The translations under genes and the position numbers were made by a program. A model generated the notes under the pieces. That model made no database searches and was not told where the DNA came from. It saw only the letters and a list, made by a program, of their open reading frames with translations. This document shows, piece by piece, positions 1-6,928 of a stretch of 30,400 bases of DNA; position 1 is the stretch's first letter, and each line of letters opens with the position of its first letter. Location: assembly GCA_003520745.1 (NCBI GenBank), contig DOUE01000035.1, forward strand, positions 1 to 30,400, written 5' to 3'. This DNA comes from Erysipelotrichaceae bacterium (GTDB taxonomy: Bacteria; Bacillota_I; Bacilli_A; Erysipelotrichales; Erysipelotrichaceae).

Positions 1-109
1 ACCCGCTCATCCCCGTCGTGAATACCACTTCGCCGACGCATTCCCCTTCATAGCCGAATCCTTCGCCATGAAACATCGTTCCGTCTTCCAATAACAGTAT
101 TTTTTCCAT
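1..109 (-). CDS. carA: Carbamoyl-phosphate synthase small subunit, N-terminal fragment
   Basis: Only the first 36 or so codons are inside the window; the gene runs off the left edge. The translation begins MEKILLLEDGTMFHGEGFGY and continues with GEVVFTTGMSG, the recognisable opening of the small (glutamine amidotransferase) chain of carbamoyl-phosphate synthase. The family makes carbamoyl phosphate for pyrimidine and arginine synthesis. The ATG follows the pyrC TAA directly with no spacer, and a GAGGG-type ribosome site lies inside the pyrC end, so the two are probably translationally coupled. Position after pyrR-pyrB-pyrC supports a pyrimidine-dedicated copy. Nothing can be said about the catalytic triad, which lies outside the window. 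Confidence 0.85.
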   Translation of the reverse strand, partial: MEKILLLEDGTMFHGEGFGYEGECVGEVVFTTGMSG

Positions 110-1381
110 TTACCCTCGCTTCCAGACGATCTTTCCATCCACGATCGTCATGACGGTCTCCCCGTAGACTTCCCAGCAGATAAACGGACAATTCGAAGAT
201 TTCGATTCGAACCGAGACGCGTCGATGATCGTTTTCTTCTCAAGATCGATCAAGGTAAGGTCCGCGACTTCGCCGACCTCCATTTTCCCCCGAGGCAAGC
301 CAAAGGTTTTCGCCGGGGTTTCGCTCATCCAAAGCAGCAGTTGTTTCAAGGAGAACACCCCGGTTTTCACCAGCTTCGTATACAGGACGGGAAACGCCGT
401 CTCCATCCCGATGATCCCGAACGGGGCTTCCAGCATCCCTTTCGCCTTTTCCTGGCTTGTATGCGGCGCATGGTCGGTGACGATCTGATCGATGGTTCCG
501 TCTAGCAGCCCTTCGATCAGAGCGGCTTGGTCTTCTTTCGAGCGCAAGGGAGGATTCATCTTGAAATTCGCATTCAATTCCAAAATATCCGTATCCGCCA
601 ACACCAGATTATGCGGTGTCGTTTCGCAGGTTACGTGGATTCCCGCTCTCTTTGCATCCCGGATCACCCGGACCGTCTCTTTCGCCGAAACATGGCAGAC
701 ATGGTAGTGCACGCCGGTCGCTTCCGCCAGAAGCAAATCCCGGGCGACTTGGGACGACTCGCTCACGCTTGGAATCCCCGGCACCCCCAATCGACAACTG
801 ACGTTTCCCTCATGCATCACGCCGCCGTATTTCAACCCTTCGTCTTCCGCATGGGCGACCACCACCGCATTGATCTTCCGTGCTTGCCTCATCGCTTCAT
901 ACATCACCCTTCCGCTCTGAACCCCGACCCCGTCGTTGGTGAAGGCGAAGGCCCCGTGTTCTTTCAATCGCTCGAAATCGACCAAGGTTTCGCTTTTCAA
1001 CCCTTCCGTGATCGGAGCATACGGCAGAACGCGGACGATCGCGTCTTGCGTGATGATCCCCATCACATGATCCATTCGATTGACCGTATCCGGTGCGGGA
1101 TTCGTATTGGGCATCGCACAGATCGTCGTATATCCGCCATGGGCCGCCGCCCTTGTCCCGCTCTTGATGGTTTCCTTCGCTTCAAACCCCGGCTCACGCA
1201 AATGGACATGGACATCGATAAATCCTGAAGTGATCAGCGCCCCGTCCGCATCGATGACTTCATCCGCATTATCTTGTATTTCTCCGATTCGTTCGATTCG
1301 ATTCCCATGAATCAGAACATCGACTCGTTCAAATTCATCGTTTTCAAGGACACGCTTTGCGTTTTTGATCAACAAGCTCAT
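110..1381 (-). CDS. pyrC: Dihydroorotase
   Basis: This 423-residue protein is of normal length for the class I bacterial dihydroorotase of Bacillota, the zinc amidohydrolase that closes N-carbamoyl-aspartate to dihydroorotate. The metal-binding HxH is visible near the N-terminus in DVHVHLREPG (His58 and His60), followed by GGYTTICAMPNT, and the late TDHAPHT motif supplies the catalytic Asp region. The start codon overlaps the pyrB stop (ATGA type overlap), and the stop abuts the carA start, so pyrB-pyrC-carA is a tight operon. Expression should follow the PyrR attenuators upstream of pyrR and pyrB. Confidence 0.95.
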   Translation of the reverse strand: MSLLIKNAKRVLENDEFERVDVLIHGNRIERIGEIQDNADEVIDADGALITSGFIDVHVHLREPGFEAKETIKSGTRAAAHGGYTTICAMPNTNPAPDTVNRMDHVMGIITQDAIVRVLPYAPITEGLKSETLVDFERLKEHGAFAFTNDGVGVQSGRVMYEAMRQARKINAVVVAHAEDEGLKYGGVMHEGNVSCRLGVPGIPSVSESSQVARDLLLAEATGVHYHVCHVSAKETVRVIRDAKRAGIHVTCETTPHNLVLADTDILELNANFKMNPPLRSKEDQAALIEGLLDGTIDQIVTDHAPHTSQEKAKGMLEAPFGIIGMETAFPVLYTKLVKTGVFSLKQLLLWMSETPAKTFGLPRGKMEVGEVADLTLIDLEKKTIIDASRFESKSSNCPFICWEVYGETVMTIVDGKIVWKRG

Positions 1382-2289
1382 AGGACTCCCCTGCCTTTCA
1401 GTATCGCTTCCAACACCGCCATCCGGATGAAGACCCCGTTTTCCATCTGGCGAACGATGCGTGAATTCTTCGCTTCAACCAAGGCATCCGCCAGTTCCAC
1501 ATCGCGATTCACCGGAGCGGGATGCATGAGGATCGCCCCGGGTTTCATCGTTTTCCATCTCTTATTCGTCAACCCGTATTGGGCATGGTAACTTTCTTTC
1601 GAAAAGGATTCATCCCCCGCATGACGCTCGTGTTGCACCCTCAGAAGCATAACCACATCCGCTTCTTTGATTACCTCATCGACATCGACCCTTGTCCCGA
1701 AGGCATCGAACGCTTCGTCATACCAAAATTCCGGACCGGCGAACAGCACCGTCGCCCCTAAGCGTTTCAAAACCATCGCATTGGATCGTGCGACGCGTGA
1801 ATAGCGGATGTCCCCGAGAATGGCGACCTTCAACCCTTCAAACGTGCCGAATTCTTCATGGATCGTCATCAGATCCAATAAACACTGGGTCGGATGTTGA
1901 CCCCGCCCGTCGCCACCATTGATGATCGACACCGGTAAATGAAGGAGATCCGCATAATACTCATCTTGAGGATGACGGATCACCATCACCTCGACCCCGA
2001 TCGCGGCCATCGTCAACACGGTGTCGTAGAGCGTCTCCCCTTTATTGACCGAACTGGTCGAAGGTTCGAATTGGATCACGCCCATCCCCAGTTTCTTCTG
2101 CGCCATCTCGAAACTCCGGTGCGTCCGCGTACTGTTCTCGAAAAACAAGTTCGACGCAAAGACCTGCCGTTTCAATGTTACGTTTTCACCGTGTTTAAAT
2201 TCTTTCGCCCGTCGAATCAACGCGTGGATCTCATCGATCGTCAACGCCTCGACACTTAGCAGATGTTTCATCGTCATGGTTTCGGACAT
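1378..2289 (-). CDS. pyrB: Aspartate carbamoyltransferase catalytic subunit
   Basis: This 303-residue protein has the usual length of the catalytic chain that condenses carbamoyl phosphate with aspartate. The carbamoyl-phosphate loop is seen as FFENSTRTHRSFEMAQKKLG (residues 49-68), followed by NGGDGRGQHPTQCLLDLMT and HPAPVNRDVE, all family landmarks. The last position of the STRTR loop is His, a variant known in other Bacillota. The chosen ATG has an AAGGAGGGG ribosome site at good spacing; a second ATG seven codons in is less likely. No regulatory chain (pyrI) is next to it, as expected for Bacillota. A 122-base leader with an attenuator separates it from pyrR. Confidence 0.96.
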   Translation of the reverse strand: MSETMTMKHLLSVEALTIDEIHALIRRAKEFKHGENVTLKRQVFASNLFFENSTRTHRSFEMAQKKLGMGVIQFEPSTSSVNKGETLYDTVLTMAAIGVEVMVIRHPQDEYYADLLHLPVSIINGGDGRGQHPTQCLLDLMTIHEEFGTFEGLKVAILGDIRYSRVARSNAMVLKRLGATVLFAGPEFWYDEAFDAFGTRVDVDEVIKEADVVMLLRVQHERHAGDESFSKESYHAQYGLTNKRWKTMKPGAILMHPAPVNRDVELADALVEAKNSRIVRQMENGVFIRMAVLEAILKGRGVL

Positions 2290-2305
2290 ATCGCCCCTCC
2301 TTCGT

Positions 2306-2399
2306 AAAAAAAGCTCAACACCCCGAGATACCCGAGTGAAGAGCTTGTGTGAACGAAAAGATTCGCGTTCGTAGCTCTTCCGGGTCTCTCTGTACTCGG
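2306..2399 (-). promoter_or_regulatory. PyrR-type attenuator between pyrR and pyrB
   Basis: Read on the minus strand, the leader holds a PyrR-binding-like hairpin (2380-2399; core GTACAGAGAGACCC, close to the family consensus ARUCCNGNGAGGYU). A perfect 8-bp antiterminator stem pairs GAAGAGCT (complement of 2373-2380) with AGCTCTTC (complement of 2338-2345). The competing terminator pairs AGCTC (2341-2345) with GAGCT (2312-2316) plus an inner ACTC/GGGT helix and is followed by seven U. The terminator and antiterminator share 2338-2345, so they are mutually exclusive. With UMP-bound PyrR, the binding hairpin would form and transcription would stop before pyrB. Confidence 0.85.
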
Positions 2400-2411
2400 T
2401 TAAAGAACCAT

Positions 2412-2948
2412 CTATATCGCTTTCTTAAGCAGGATGCGATCGATCCCGTCGATCTCTTCCATCTCTACTTTGATACTTTCATCTTTGGAGGTCGGAATGT
2501 TTTTCCCGACGAAATCGGCGCGGATCGGCAATTCCCGATGACCCCGGTCGACCAAGACGGCCAACCCGATACTGATCGGTCGACCCAGATCCATCACCGC
2601 ATCCATCGCTGCACGGATCGTACGCCCTGTATAGAGGACATCATCCACCAACAACACCTGTTTTCCCGCAACGTCGAAGGGCAATTCGTTCTTCTTCGCC
2701 ACCGGTTCGTCGGTTTGGCGGATGTCGTCGCGATACAAGGTGATATCCAATTCCCCGACCGGGATGATGATCCCTTCGAGAAGGCGGAATCGTTCCGCGA
2801 TCCGTTTCGCCAAGGGAATCCCCCGTGTCTTAATCCCGACCAACACCAGATTATCCAGATTCTTGTGACGTTCGATCACTTCATAGGTGATTCTCGTCAG
2901 CGCACGCTTCATCGTTTCCGAATCGACGATCACTTTTTCCATTTCCAT
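2412..2948 (-). CDS. pyrR: Pyrimidine operon attenuation protein / uracil phosphoribosyltransferase
   Basis: PyrR binds pyr mRNA leaders when UMP is high and also has uracil phosphoribosyltransferase activity. The sequence MEKVIVDSETMKRALTRITY at the N-terminus and the PRPP loop VLLVDDVLYTGRTIRAAMD are diagnostic. An upstream in-frame ATG exists at 2966, but it lies directly behind the leader terminator U-run. The ATG at 2948 has a GGAGGGAG ribosome site 8 bases upstream (2957-2964), so that start is preferred, giving 178 residues; 2942 is a further possible start. It heads the operon and, as in Bacillus, controls its own operon through the two attenuators described here. Confidence 0.95.
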   Translation of the reverse strand: MEMEKVIVDSETMKRALTRITYEVIERHKNLDNLVLVGIKTRGIPLAKRIAERFRLLEGIIIPVGELDITLYRDDIRQTDEPVAKKNELPFDVAGKQVLLVDDVLYTGRTIRAAMDAVMDLGRPISIGLAVLVDRGHRELPIRADFVGKNIPTSKDESIKVEMEEIDGIDRILLKKAI

Positions 2949-2966
2949 ACCGTTGTCTCCCTCCAT

Positions 2967-3060
2967 AAAAAACCCCTTATCAAGGATAAGAGGGTCGTTG
3001 CGTCATTGAAGTAGAAGATCCGAGATCTTCTTGCGCTACCCTTCTTAGCCTCACTGGACT
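2967..3060 (-). promoter_or_regulatory. PyrR-binding attenuator in the pyrR leader
   Basis: The minus-strand leader contains AGTCCAGTGAGGCT (3047-3060), a full match to the PyrR recognition consensus ARUCCNGNGAGGYU. Downstream is an antiterminator region with a perfect 8-bp hairpin (3013-3031) and an outer AGGGT/ACCCT helix (3038-3042 with 2991-2995). The terminator stem CTTATC/GATAAG plus flanking CC/GG (2973-2994) ends in six U (2967-2972). The antiterminator uses the 5' arm of the terminator, so the two folds exclude each other. This is the classical PyrR control device. Confidence 0.9.
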
Positions 3061-3090
3061 ACCGTTAAAGGTGTTTCTTTTGTCATTCAT

Positions 3091-3119
3091 ACTTTACTTC
3101 GATTCATGCGGAAAGTCAA
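3091..3119 (-). promoter_or_regulatory. Promoter of the pyr operon
   Basis: On the minus strand there is TTGACT (3114-3119), a 17-base spacer, and TAAAGT (3091-3096). Transcription would start near 3084, giving a leader that holds the PyrR attenuator. The 3' end of the next operon lies just upstream (3159). Confidence 0.75.
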
Positions 3120-3158
3120 TACGAAGGTCGATTGTAGGGAGTTAAGGTACCAAACTTG

Positions 3159-3464
3159 CTAAAAATCGGTTAATTGCATTCTTTCAAGCTCCGTCTTTTT
3201 CTCGTTCACGATTTTTCGGCAAACATAATAGATAATCGTTTGTTCGATTGCCGGGATGGCAAAGACGAGGATAAACCATATTGGGAAAAGGAATGGAACC
3301 ATCATCGTTAGAATCACGGCAAGTAGAAAATCGGCCAAAGGAAGAACCAATCCAACATATTTTTCCTTTCTCATCGCTAAATGGATTTCAAGAAAAGTCA
3401 ATCCTATCAGAAGCACTCCCCATAGTGCGATGAATAGATACATATACTGTATAAAGTCGCTCAT
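3159..3464 (-). CDS. Small multi-pass membrane protein of unknown function
   Basis: The 101-residue protein has three to four hydrophobic stretches: residues 7-27 (MYLFIALWGVLLIGLTFLEI), 38-60 (GLVLPLADFLLAVILTMMVP) and 60-80 (FLFPIWFILVFAIPAI). It ends in a charged cytosolic-looking tail. I do not recognise a named family. Its start is two bases after the stop of the DUF2089-like regulator, so the pair is one operon. Small membrane proteins paired with DUF2089 proteins suggest a membrane-signal or envelope-stress partnership, but that is inference. It is followed by about 35 bases without a visible terminator before the divergently placed pyr promoter region. Confidence 0.75.
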   Translation of the reverse strand: MSDFIQYMYLFIALWGVLLIGLTFLEIHLAMRKEKYVGLVLPLADFLLAVILTMMVPFLFPIWFILVFAIPAIEQTIIYYVCRKIVNEKKTELERMQLTDF

Positions 3465-3466
3465 TT

Positions 3467-3769
3467 TTATTCCCCCACTTTCTTTGTCTTACGATATTCA
3501 CTAATCAAAACCTTGGCTGTGTCGAGATCGATTTTCTCATTGATCGCCATTCTTTTGATCATTGCGACGTAAGGATCGTTCCCTTGTTCATTACTAACTT
3601 GAATGCGTTGAATCAATCGATCAAGTCTCAACCGTACCGTCGGATAAGTCACTCCATACAATACCGCGATTTCCTTCAGGGAGCCTGAAGACAAAATAAA
3701 ATTCCGCATGAACGTAATGTCTTCGCTATCCAATTCTGTCAACCAATCCGGCAGAGTATCCTGTTTCAT
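3467..3769 (-). CDS. DUF2089-family helix-turn-helix protein
   Basis: A 100-residue protein whose central part, LDSEDITFMRNFILSSGSLK followed by EIAVLYGVTYPTVRLRLDRL, is the characteristic DUF2089 core. The YPTVRLRLDRL stretch reads like the recognition helix of a winged or simple helix-turn-helix. No zinc ribbon is seen at the N-terminus, which some family members have, so this is the short form. The ribosome site GAGGTGAG sits just ahead of the ATG. The promoter carries a tandem 17-bp repeat around the -35 box, which suggests autoregulation. Role: probable transcriptional regulator of itself and the downstream membrane protein. Confidence 0.85.
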   Translation of the reverse strand: MKQDTLPDWLTELDSEDITFMRNFILSSGSLKEIAVLYGVTYPTVRLRLDRLIQRIQVSNEQGNDPYVAMIKRMAINEKIDLDTAKVLISEYRKTKKVGE

Positions 3770-3793
3770 AACTCACCTCGTATATATAGTTTT

Positions 3794-3822
3794 ATTTTAG
3801 TATTATATTTAATATTATTCAA
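3794..3822 (-). promoter_or_regulatory. Promoter of the DUF2089 operon
   Basis: Minus strand TTGAAT (3817-3822), 17-base spacer, TAAAAT (3794-3799). The spacer and the -35 box lie within or between two copies of a 17-bp repeat. Confidence 0.65.
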
Positions 3823-3840
3823 GTTATATTTAATATTATT
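3803..3840. repeat. Tandem 17-bp direct repeat, 21-bp period
   Basis: TTATATTTAATATTATT occurs identically at 3803-3819 and 3824-3840, separated by CAAG. The 21-bp period is two helical turns, so both copies face the same side of DNA. Copy one covers the -35/-10 spacer of the DUF2089 promoter, and copy two lies just upstream of the -35. This is a candidate operator. The region is very AT-rich, which lowers the weight of the match somewhat. Confidence 0.7.
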
Positions 3841-3881
3841 TAACTTTTCGATTTTTTATACCCAGAGATTCGAGTTAACGT

Positions 3882-3887
3882 TATAAT
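3882..3887 (+). promoter_or_regulatory. -10 box of the cupin gene
   Basis: A perfect TATAAT lies 26 bases before the cupin ATG. No convincing -35 is present at 16-18 bases, so an activator or a weak promoter is possible. An AAAGGAG ribosome site follows at 3898-3904. Confidence 0.5.
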
Positions 3888-3912
3888 TTACCCAATCAAA
3901 GGAGAATTTCTT

Positions 3913-4242
3913 ATGCCAGAACTCGTGAAATACTCAGATTCCCCCGTGATCGCGGTCAAAGGACCCATCACTCGTAAAATCCTCGCCCATGGTCCGTCGT
4001 TGATGACGGTCGAAGTCAGTTTCTCAGACGAATTCGTCGATGTCCCTCATTCCCATTTCCATGATCAGATTTGTGTCATCCTTGAAGGGATGTTCGAACT
4101 GAACCTGAATGGGGAGATGATAATGATGACCCCCGGTGATTCGATCTTCCTCCCGGGAAACGTTCCCCATTGCGTCAATTCGCTGACACCCGGAAAACTA
4201 TTGGATATTTTCAATCCACGGCGTGACGATTTCCTTAAATAA
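3913..4242 (+). CDS. Single-domain cupin protein
   Basis: A 109-residue protein made of one cupin barrel. Motif 1 is visible as PHSHFHDQICVILEG (His46, His48, His50) and motif 2 as PGDSIFLPGNVPHCV (His86), giving a full set of likely metal ligands. Such stand-alone cupins include sugar isomerases, dioxygenase-like enzymes and small-molecule binders; nothing here narrows the function. The AAAGGAG ribosome site is 8 bases before the ATG. It is a single-gene unit between the divergent DUF2089 operon and the convergent jag gene, with which it shares a bidirectional terminator. Confidence 0.88.
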   Translation: MPELVKYSDSPVIAVKGPITRKILAHGPSLMTVEVSFSDEFVDVPHSHFHDQICVILEGMFELNLNGEMIMMTPGDSIFLPGNVPHCVNSLTPGKLLDIFNPRRDDFLK

Positions 4243-4250
4243 CCTAAAAA

Positions 4251-4270
4251 AATAGACCGTGAGGTCTATT
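4251..4270. terminator. Bidirectional terminator between cupin gene and jag
   Basis: A perfect 8-bp stem AATAGACC / GGTCTATT with a GTGA loop is flanked by A-run and T-run on the two sides, so it works in both directions. The jag stop codon (4266-4268) lies inside the right arm of the stem. Confidence 0.85.
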
Positions 4271-4892
4271 TTACATCGTTGTTTTTCGTACGGTCGAAGT
4301 GGATGCGCAAGCGACGGTTGATTCCTTCGCCTTCCGATTCCGTGCGGATGTTTTTCATCTCGCTAAGGAACTGGTGGACGACTTTTCGTTCGTCATTGGG
4401 CATCGGATCGAGCGTTGCGCTGATTTTGGTGCGTTGGACGGTGCGAGCGACGCGGGAAGCGATACTCTTCACCTTGTCGTAACGGTCGACCTTATAGTTG
4501 TTGATATCGATCATCACGTTGAAGCGACGCCTGAAGGCGGAATTCACGGCGGCGCGAACCACGGTATTCATGGCTGTCAACGTCTGTCCGTTCTTTCCGA
4601 TCAAAATCGCGTTATTCTCTGCGTTCAGCATGATTTTAAACGTTTCGCCGTCTTGTTGGACGTCGACTTCCACATTCTGTTCCAAAGAAGTGAAGAAACG
4701 ATCCAGGTATTCCTTGAGGAATTCCTTCACATCGACCATGGCATAGATTTCCGCCGTAACCGACGTTCCAAATCCAAGGAATCCGGCTTTCTCTTCCGTC
4801 ACGAAATAAGTCAGTTCCTCGACGGTGACGCCTTTTTCGCGAGCGGCGTTCTGGAGTACATCATCCAGATTCTTACCGGAATATTTCTTCAT
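4266..4892 (-). CDS. jag: Jag/KhpB (EloR) RNA-binding protein
   Basis: This 208-residue protein has the three expected parts. A Jag_N domain has the EEKAGFLGFG motif (residues 33-42). A KH domain carries the GKNG loop (99-102). An R3H domain follows (about 145-200) with RVARTVQRTKISATLDPMPN. Family members bind RNA and help control cell elongation and envelope growth in Gram-positive bacteria. The start overlaps the yidC stop by four bases (ATGA), the standard yidC-jag coupling. The last codons form the right arm of the shared terminator. Confidence 0.95.
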   Translation of the reverse strand: MKKYSGKNLDDVLQNAAREKGVTVEELTYFVTEEKAGFLGFGTSVTAEIYAMVDVKEFLKEYLDRFFTSLEQNVEVDVQQDGETFKIMLNAENNAILIGKNGQTLTAMNTVVRAAVNSAFRRRFNVMIDINNYKVDRYDKVKSIASRVARTVQRTKISATLDPMPNDERKVVHQFLSEMKNIRTESEGEGINRRLRIHFDRTKNNDVK

Positions 4893-5785
4893 ACGGCTTT
4901 ACCTTCAGGTTTGTCGATGAAGTAGTGTTGAATGTATAAGGTTTGCGCTACTTGTGCCACGGCTGAAATCAACCAGTACAAGGACATCGCGGTCGGCCAA
5001 CTGATGGACAGGAACAAAATCATACCCAATGAAGTGTACATGACGGTGTTCATCGAATTGCCCTTCTTCGGCTTATCCCCAGGATGGTGGATCGGCTTGT
5101 TCTTCTTTGAGGTGCGTTCCGCCAACCAAGTCGGCAGTTTCATCGACAAGAATTGGAAGACGGCCATCAACAAGAAGATAAGTACATAAACCCATCCGCC
5201 GGTGGTAATCGTCGTGAATCCCGACAACGGTGTGTTCTGTAGGCTTTGTCCGAGGATCGACCCGGTCTGGACGGCGACGGAACGTTGAACGGCTTGATAC
5301 ATCGCGAAGATGATCGGCAACTGGATGAAGGTGATCAAAATCGTACCGAACGGGTTGATGTTGTGTTTCTTGTACAGGTCGTTCATTTCCTGTCCCATCA
5401 TCATCTTGGAACGGTCGTCGGTCTTGCCGGCATATTTGTCTTGGACTTTCTTCATTTCAGGTTGGATGACCTGCATCTTCTGCGAAGCGACGGTGGATTT
5501 GATCGTGAAGGTCAAGGTCAACAACTTGATGCCGATAGTGACGATGATGATCGCGAAGACGACGTTGGCATAGGTGGAAATGAAGTTGATCGCCTGTGCT
5601 AAAGGATAGACCAAGAACGCGGTGAACCAACTTTCGTCCAGAACGCTGGCGAACGTCGTGGACAGCTTGATTAGGTACTCTTCGAGTACGTGACCTTTAC
5701 TGTCAGTAATCCGAGTACAGCCGCTCAACAACACCAATAATAGAGGGGCGTACATCAGGAATTTTTTGCTTCTTAAATTTTTCAT
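4889..5785 (-). CDS. yidC: Membrane protein insertase YidC/SpoIIIJ
   Basis: This is the YidC/Oxa1-family insertase of 298 residues. The start at 5785 (MKNLRSKKFLMYAPLLLVLL) is chosen because it has an AAGGAG ribosome site and gives a lipoprotein signal peptide with LSGC lipobox; a longer frame to 5866 lacks these and runs into rnpA. Conserved blocks are visible: KLLTLTFTIKSTVASQKMQV, PEMKKVQDKYAGK, PFGTILITFIQLPIIFAMYQ and a final helix with SLYWLISAVAQVAQTLYIQ. The charged residues typical of the hydrophilic groove are likely in the first inner helix. It is part of the rpmH-rnpA-yidC-jag operon. Confidence 0.96.
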   Translation of the reverse strand: MKNLRSKKFLMYAPLLLVLLSGCTRITDSKGHVLEEYLIKLSTTFASVLDESWFTAFLVYPLAQAINFISTYANVVFAIIIVTIGIKLLTLTFTIKSTVASQKMQVIQPEMKKVQDKYAGKTDDRSKMMMGQEMNDLYKKHNINPFGTILITFIQLPIIFAMYQAVQRSVAVQTGSILGQSLQNTPLSGFTTITTGGWVYVLIFLLMAVFQFLSMKLPTWLAERTSKKNKPIHHPGDKPKKGNSMNTVMYTSLGMILFLSISWPTAMSLYWLISAVAQVAQTLYIQHYFIDKPEGKAV

Positions 5786-5816
5786 TCGAATCTCCTTACG
5801 TGTTACGGTGGGTACA

Positions 5817-6149
5817 CTACATTTTAACTTTTTTAACCAGGTTTTCCAACTCTTTTTTATTGGCATGGAAGTCCAATTTCAAAAAACCCTGACGAACAAG
5901 CACAATCGAGTCATAATTTTCAGAAAAACTGTAAATTTCTTGGCACATCATGCGGACTTGCCGCTTGATTTTGTTGCGGACGACCGCGTTTCCAAGTTTC
6001 TTCGACACGGAAATCCCGATCCTGGCGTTTCCTGTACTCGCCGGACGCTCTTTAACATAGAGGGCGAAGGAAGCACACGTAAAGAATTTCCTGCGGTTGA
6101 GGATTTTCTGGAAGTCTTCATTCTTTTTTACCCTGTAGAGTTTTTTCAT
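5817..6149 (-). CDS. rnpA: Ribonuclease P protein component
   Basis: This 110-residue protein supports the RNase P RNA in tRNA 5' maturation. The family signature is seen as NAVVRNKIKRQVR, preceded by RIGISVSKKLG. The ATG at 6149 (MKKLYRVKKNEDF) matches the usual family start. A GTG at 6170 in the same frame is possible, but it lies inside the upstream terminator hairpin. No strong ribosome site precedes 6149, so the start is the least certain part. It follows rpmH across a hairpin with a T-run, which may lower rnpA expression relative to L34. Confidence 0.94.
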   Translation of the reverse strand: MKKLYRVKKNEDFQKILNRRKFFTCASFALYVKERPASTGNARIGISVSKKLGNAVVRNKIKRQVRMMCQEIYSFSENYDSIVLVRQGFLKLDFHANKKELENLVKKVKM

Positions 6150-6158
6150 GGGATTGAT

Positions 6159-6182
6159 AAAAAAAGCCACCCTTAGGTGACT
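6159..6182 (-). terminator. Hairpin with T-run between rpmH and rnpA
   Basis: Minus strand GTCACC-TAAG-GGTGGC followed by seven T. It sits directly after the rpmH stop and just before rnpA, so it is either a partial terminator that sets the L34:RnpA ratio or an attenuator. A potential GTG start of rnpA lies inside it. Confidence 0.75.
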
Positions 6183-6317
6183 TTACGCCGACAAGACCTT
6201 CCTGCCTCTAGCACGACGACGGGCTAAGACTTTGCGTCCTCCGACCGTTTTCATTCGGGCTCTGAAACCGTGGACCTTTTGGTGTTTTCGTTTGCTCGGT
6301 TGATAAGTTCTTTTCAC
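6183..6317 (-). CDS. rpmH: 50S ribosomal protein L34
   Basis: This is a 44-residue, very basic protein reading KRTYQPSKRKHQKVHGFRAR after the start and ending GRKVLARRRARGRKVLSA, which is L34. The start is GTG at 6317, not the longer frame: the reading MKRTYQP fits the family exactly, and GGAGGT (6325-6330) lies seven bases upstream. L34 is a small structural protein of the large ribosomal subunit and the usual neighbour of rnpA by the origin. A consensus promoter lies about 50 bases upstream. Confidence 0.97.
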   Translation of the reverse strand: MKRTYQPSKRKHQKVHGFRARMKTVGGRKVLARRRARGRKVLSA

Positions 6318-6368
6318 AAGAGCCACCTCCAGTTCTGTATTGTTACAATATTGAGCAATTGCCTTATG

Positions 6369-6397
6369 ATTATACATAATCCACCGAAATAAGTCAA
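6369..6397 (-). promoter_or_regulatory. Strong promoter of the rpmH operon
   Basis: Minus strand TTGACT (6392-6397), 17-base spacer, perfect TATAAT (6369-6374). It is the best sigma-A-type promoter in the window, as expected for a ribosomal protein gene. It points away from dnaA. Confidence 0.88.
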
Positions 6398-6429
6398 CGA
6401 ATCCAAGAAAATACTTATGGATGCCCAAA

Positions 6430-6928
6430 ATATGTCGTTTTTAGCTCTTTTACTGTGTTGGTTTCGCTCAATTTTAGCACGGATCGTCTGCTTTTTCCCG
6501 TTTTTCACCTCTAAAATCAACTTGTTTGAAAACGGCTCTTTTATGTAAGTTATCCACATCCCCGTTTTGTGGATAAACCCGCGAATTCCCCACTGTTTTT
6601 TTACTGTCTTCCCCACAACATAGCGGATAGTGTGGAAAATGATGTAAAAGCTTGAAAACATCGGCTTTTTGTACTGTGATGAACTATGGATAACCGTGTG
6701 GAATCACATCCACTATCCACAGTTATCCACGATTTTCCAAATGTGTATAAATTTTCACCAACTTTCAACTTTCATAAAGATGTGGAAAATTGTGGATAAC
6801 TCTTCAAAAGTGGCATAAACAGGCACTTATCGAGCGTTTGTTTTGTGGGAAATCCTGTGGTTATTTTTTTTGATGTGGAAATCTCCTAAAAAGTCGATTA
6901 GAATGAACCTACACAAAGGGGTTTTATC
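6430..6928. other. oriC: Origin of replication, left part (oriC1), with DnaA box cluster
   Basis: This 500-base gene-free stretch between rpmH and dnaA holds many DnaA boxes. Perfect TTATCCACA or its complement is at 6550-6558, 6568-6576 and 6791-6799. One-mismatch copies are at 6631-6639, 6685-6693, 6713-6721, 6723-6731, 6742-6750 and 6781-6789. Looser TGTGG sites lie at 6845-6880. Both orientations are mixed. The dnaA promoter must also lie here, so autoregulation by DnaA is likely. No convincing small gene is seen. Confidence 0.93.

Noticed and set aside
6314..6661. A 115-codon minus-strand frame in the oriC region upstream of rpmH
   Set aside because: It covers DnaA boxes and the rpmH promoter, and shows no protein-like pattern or ribosome site.
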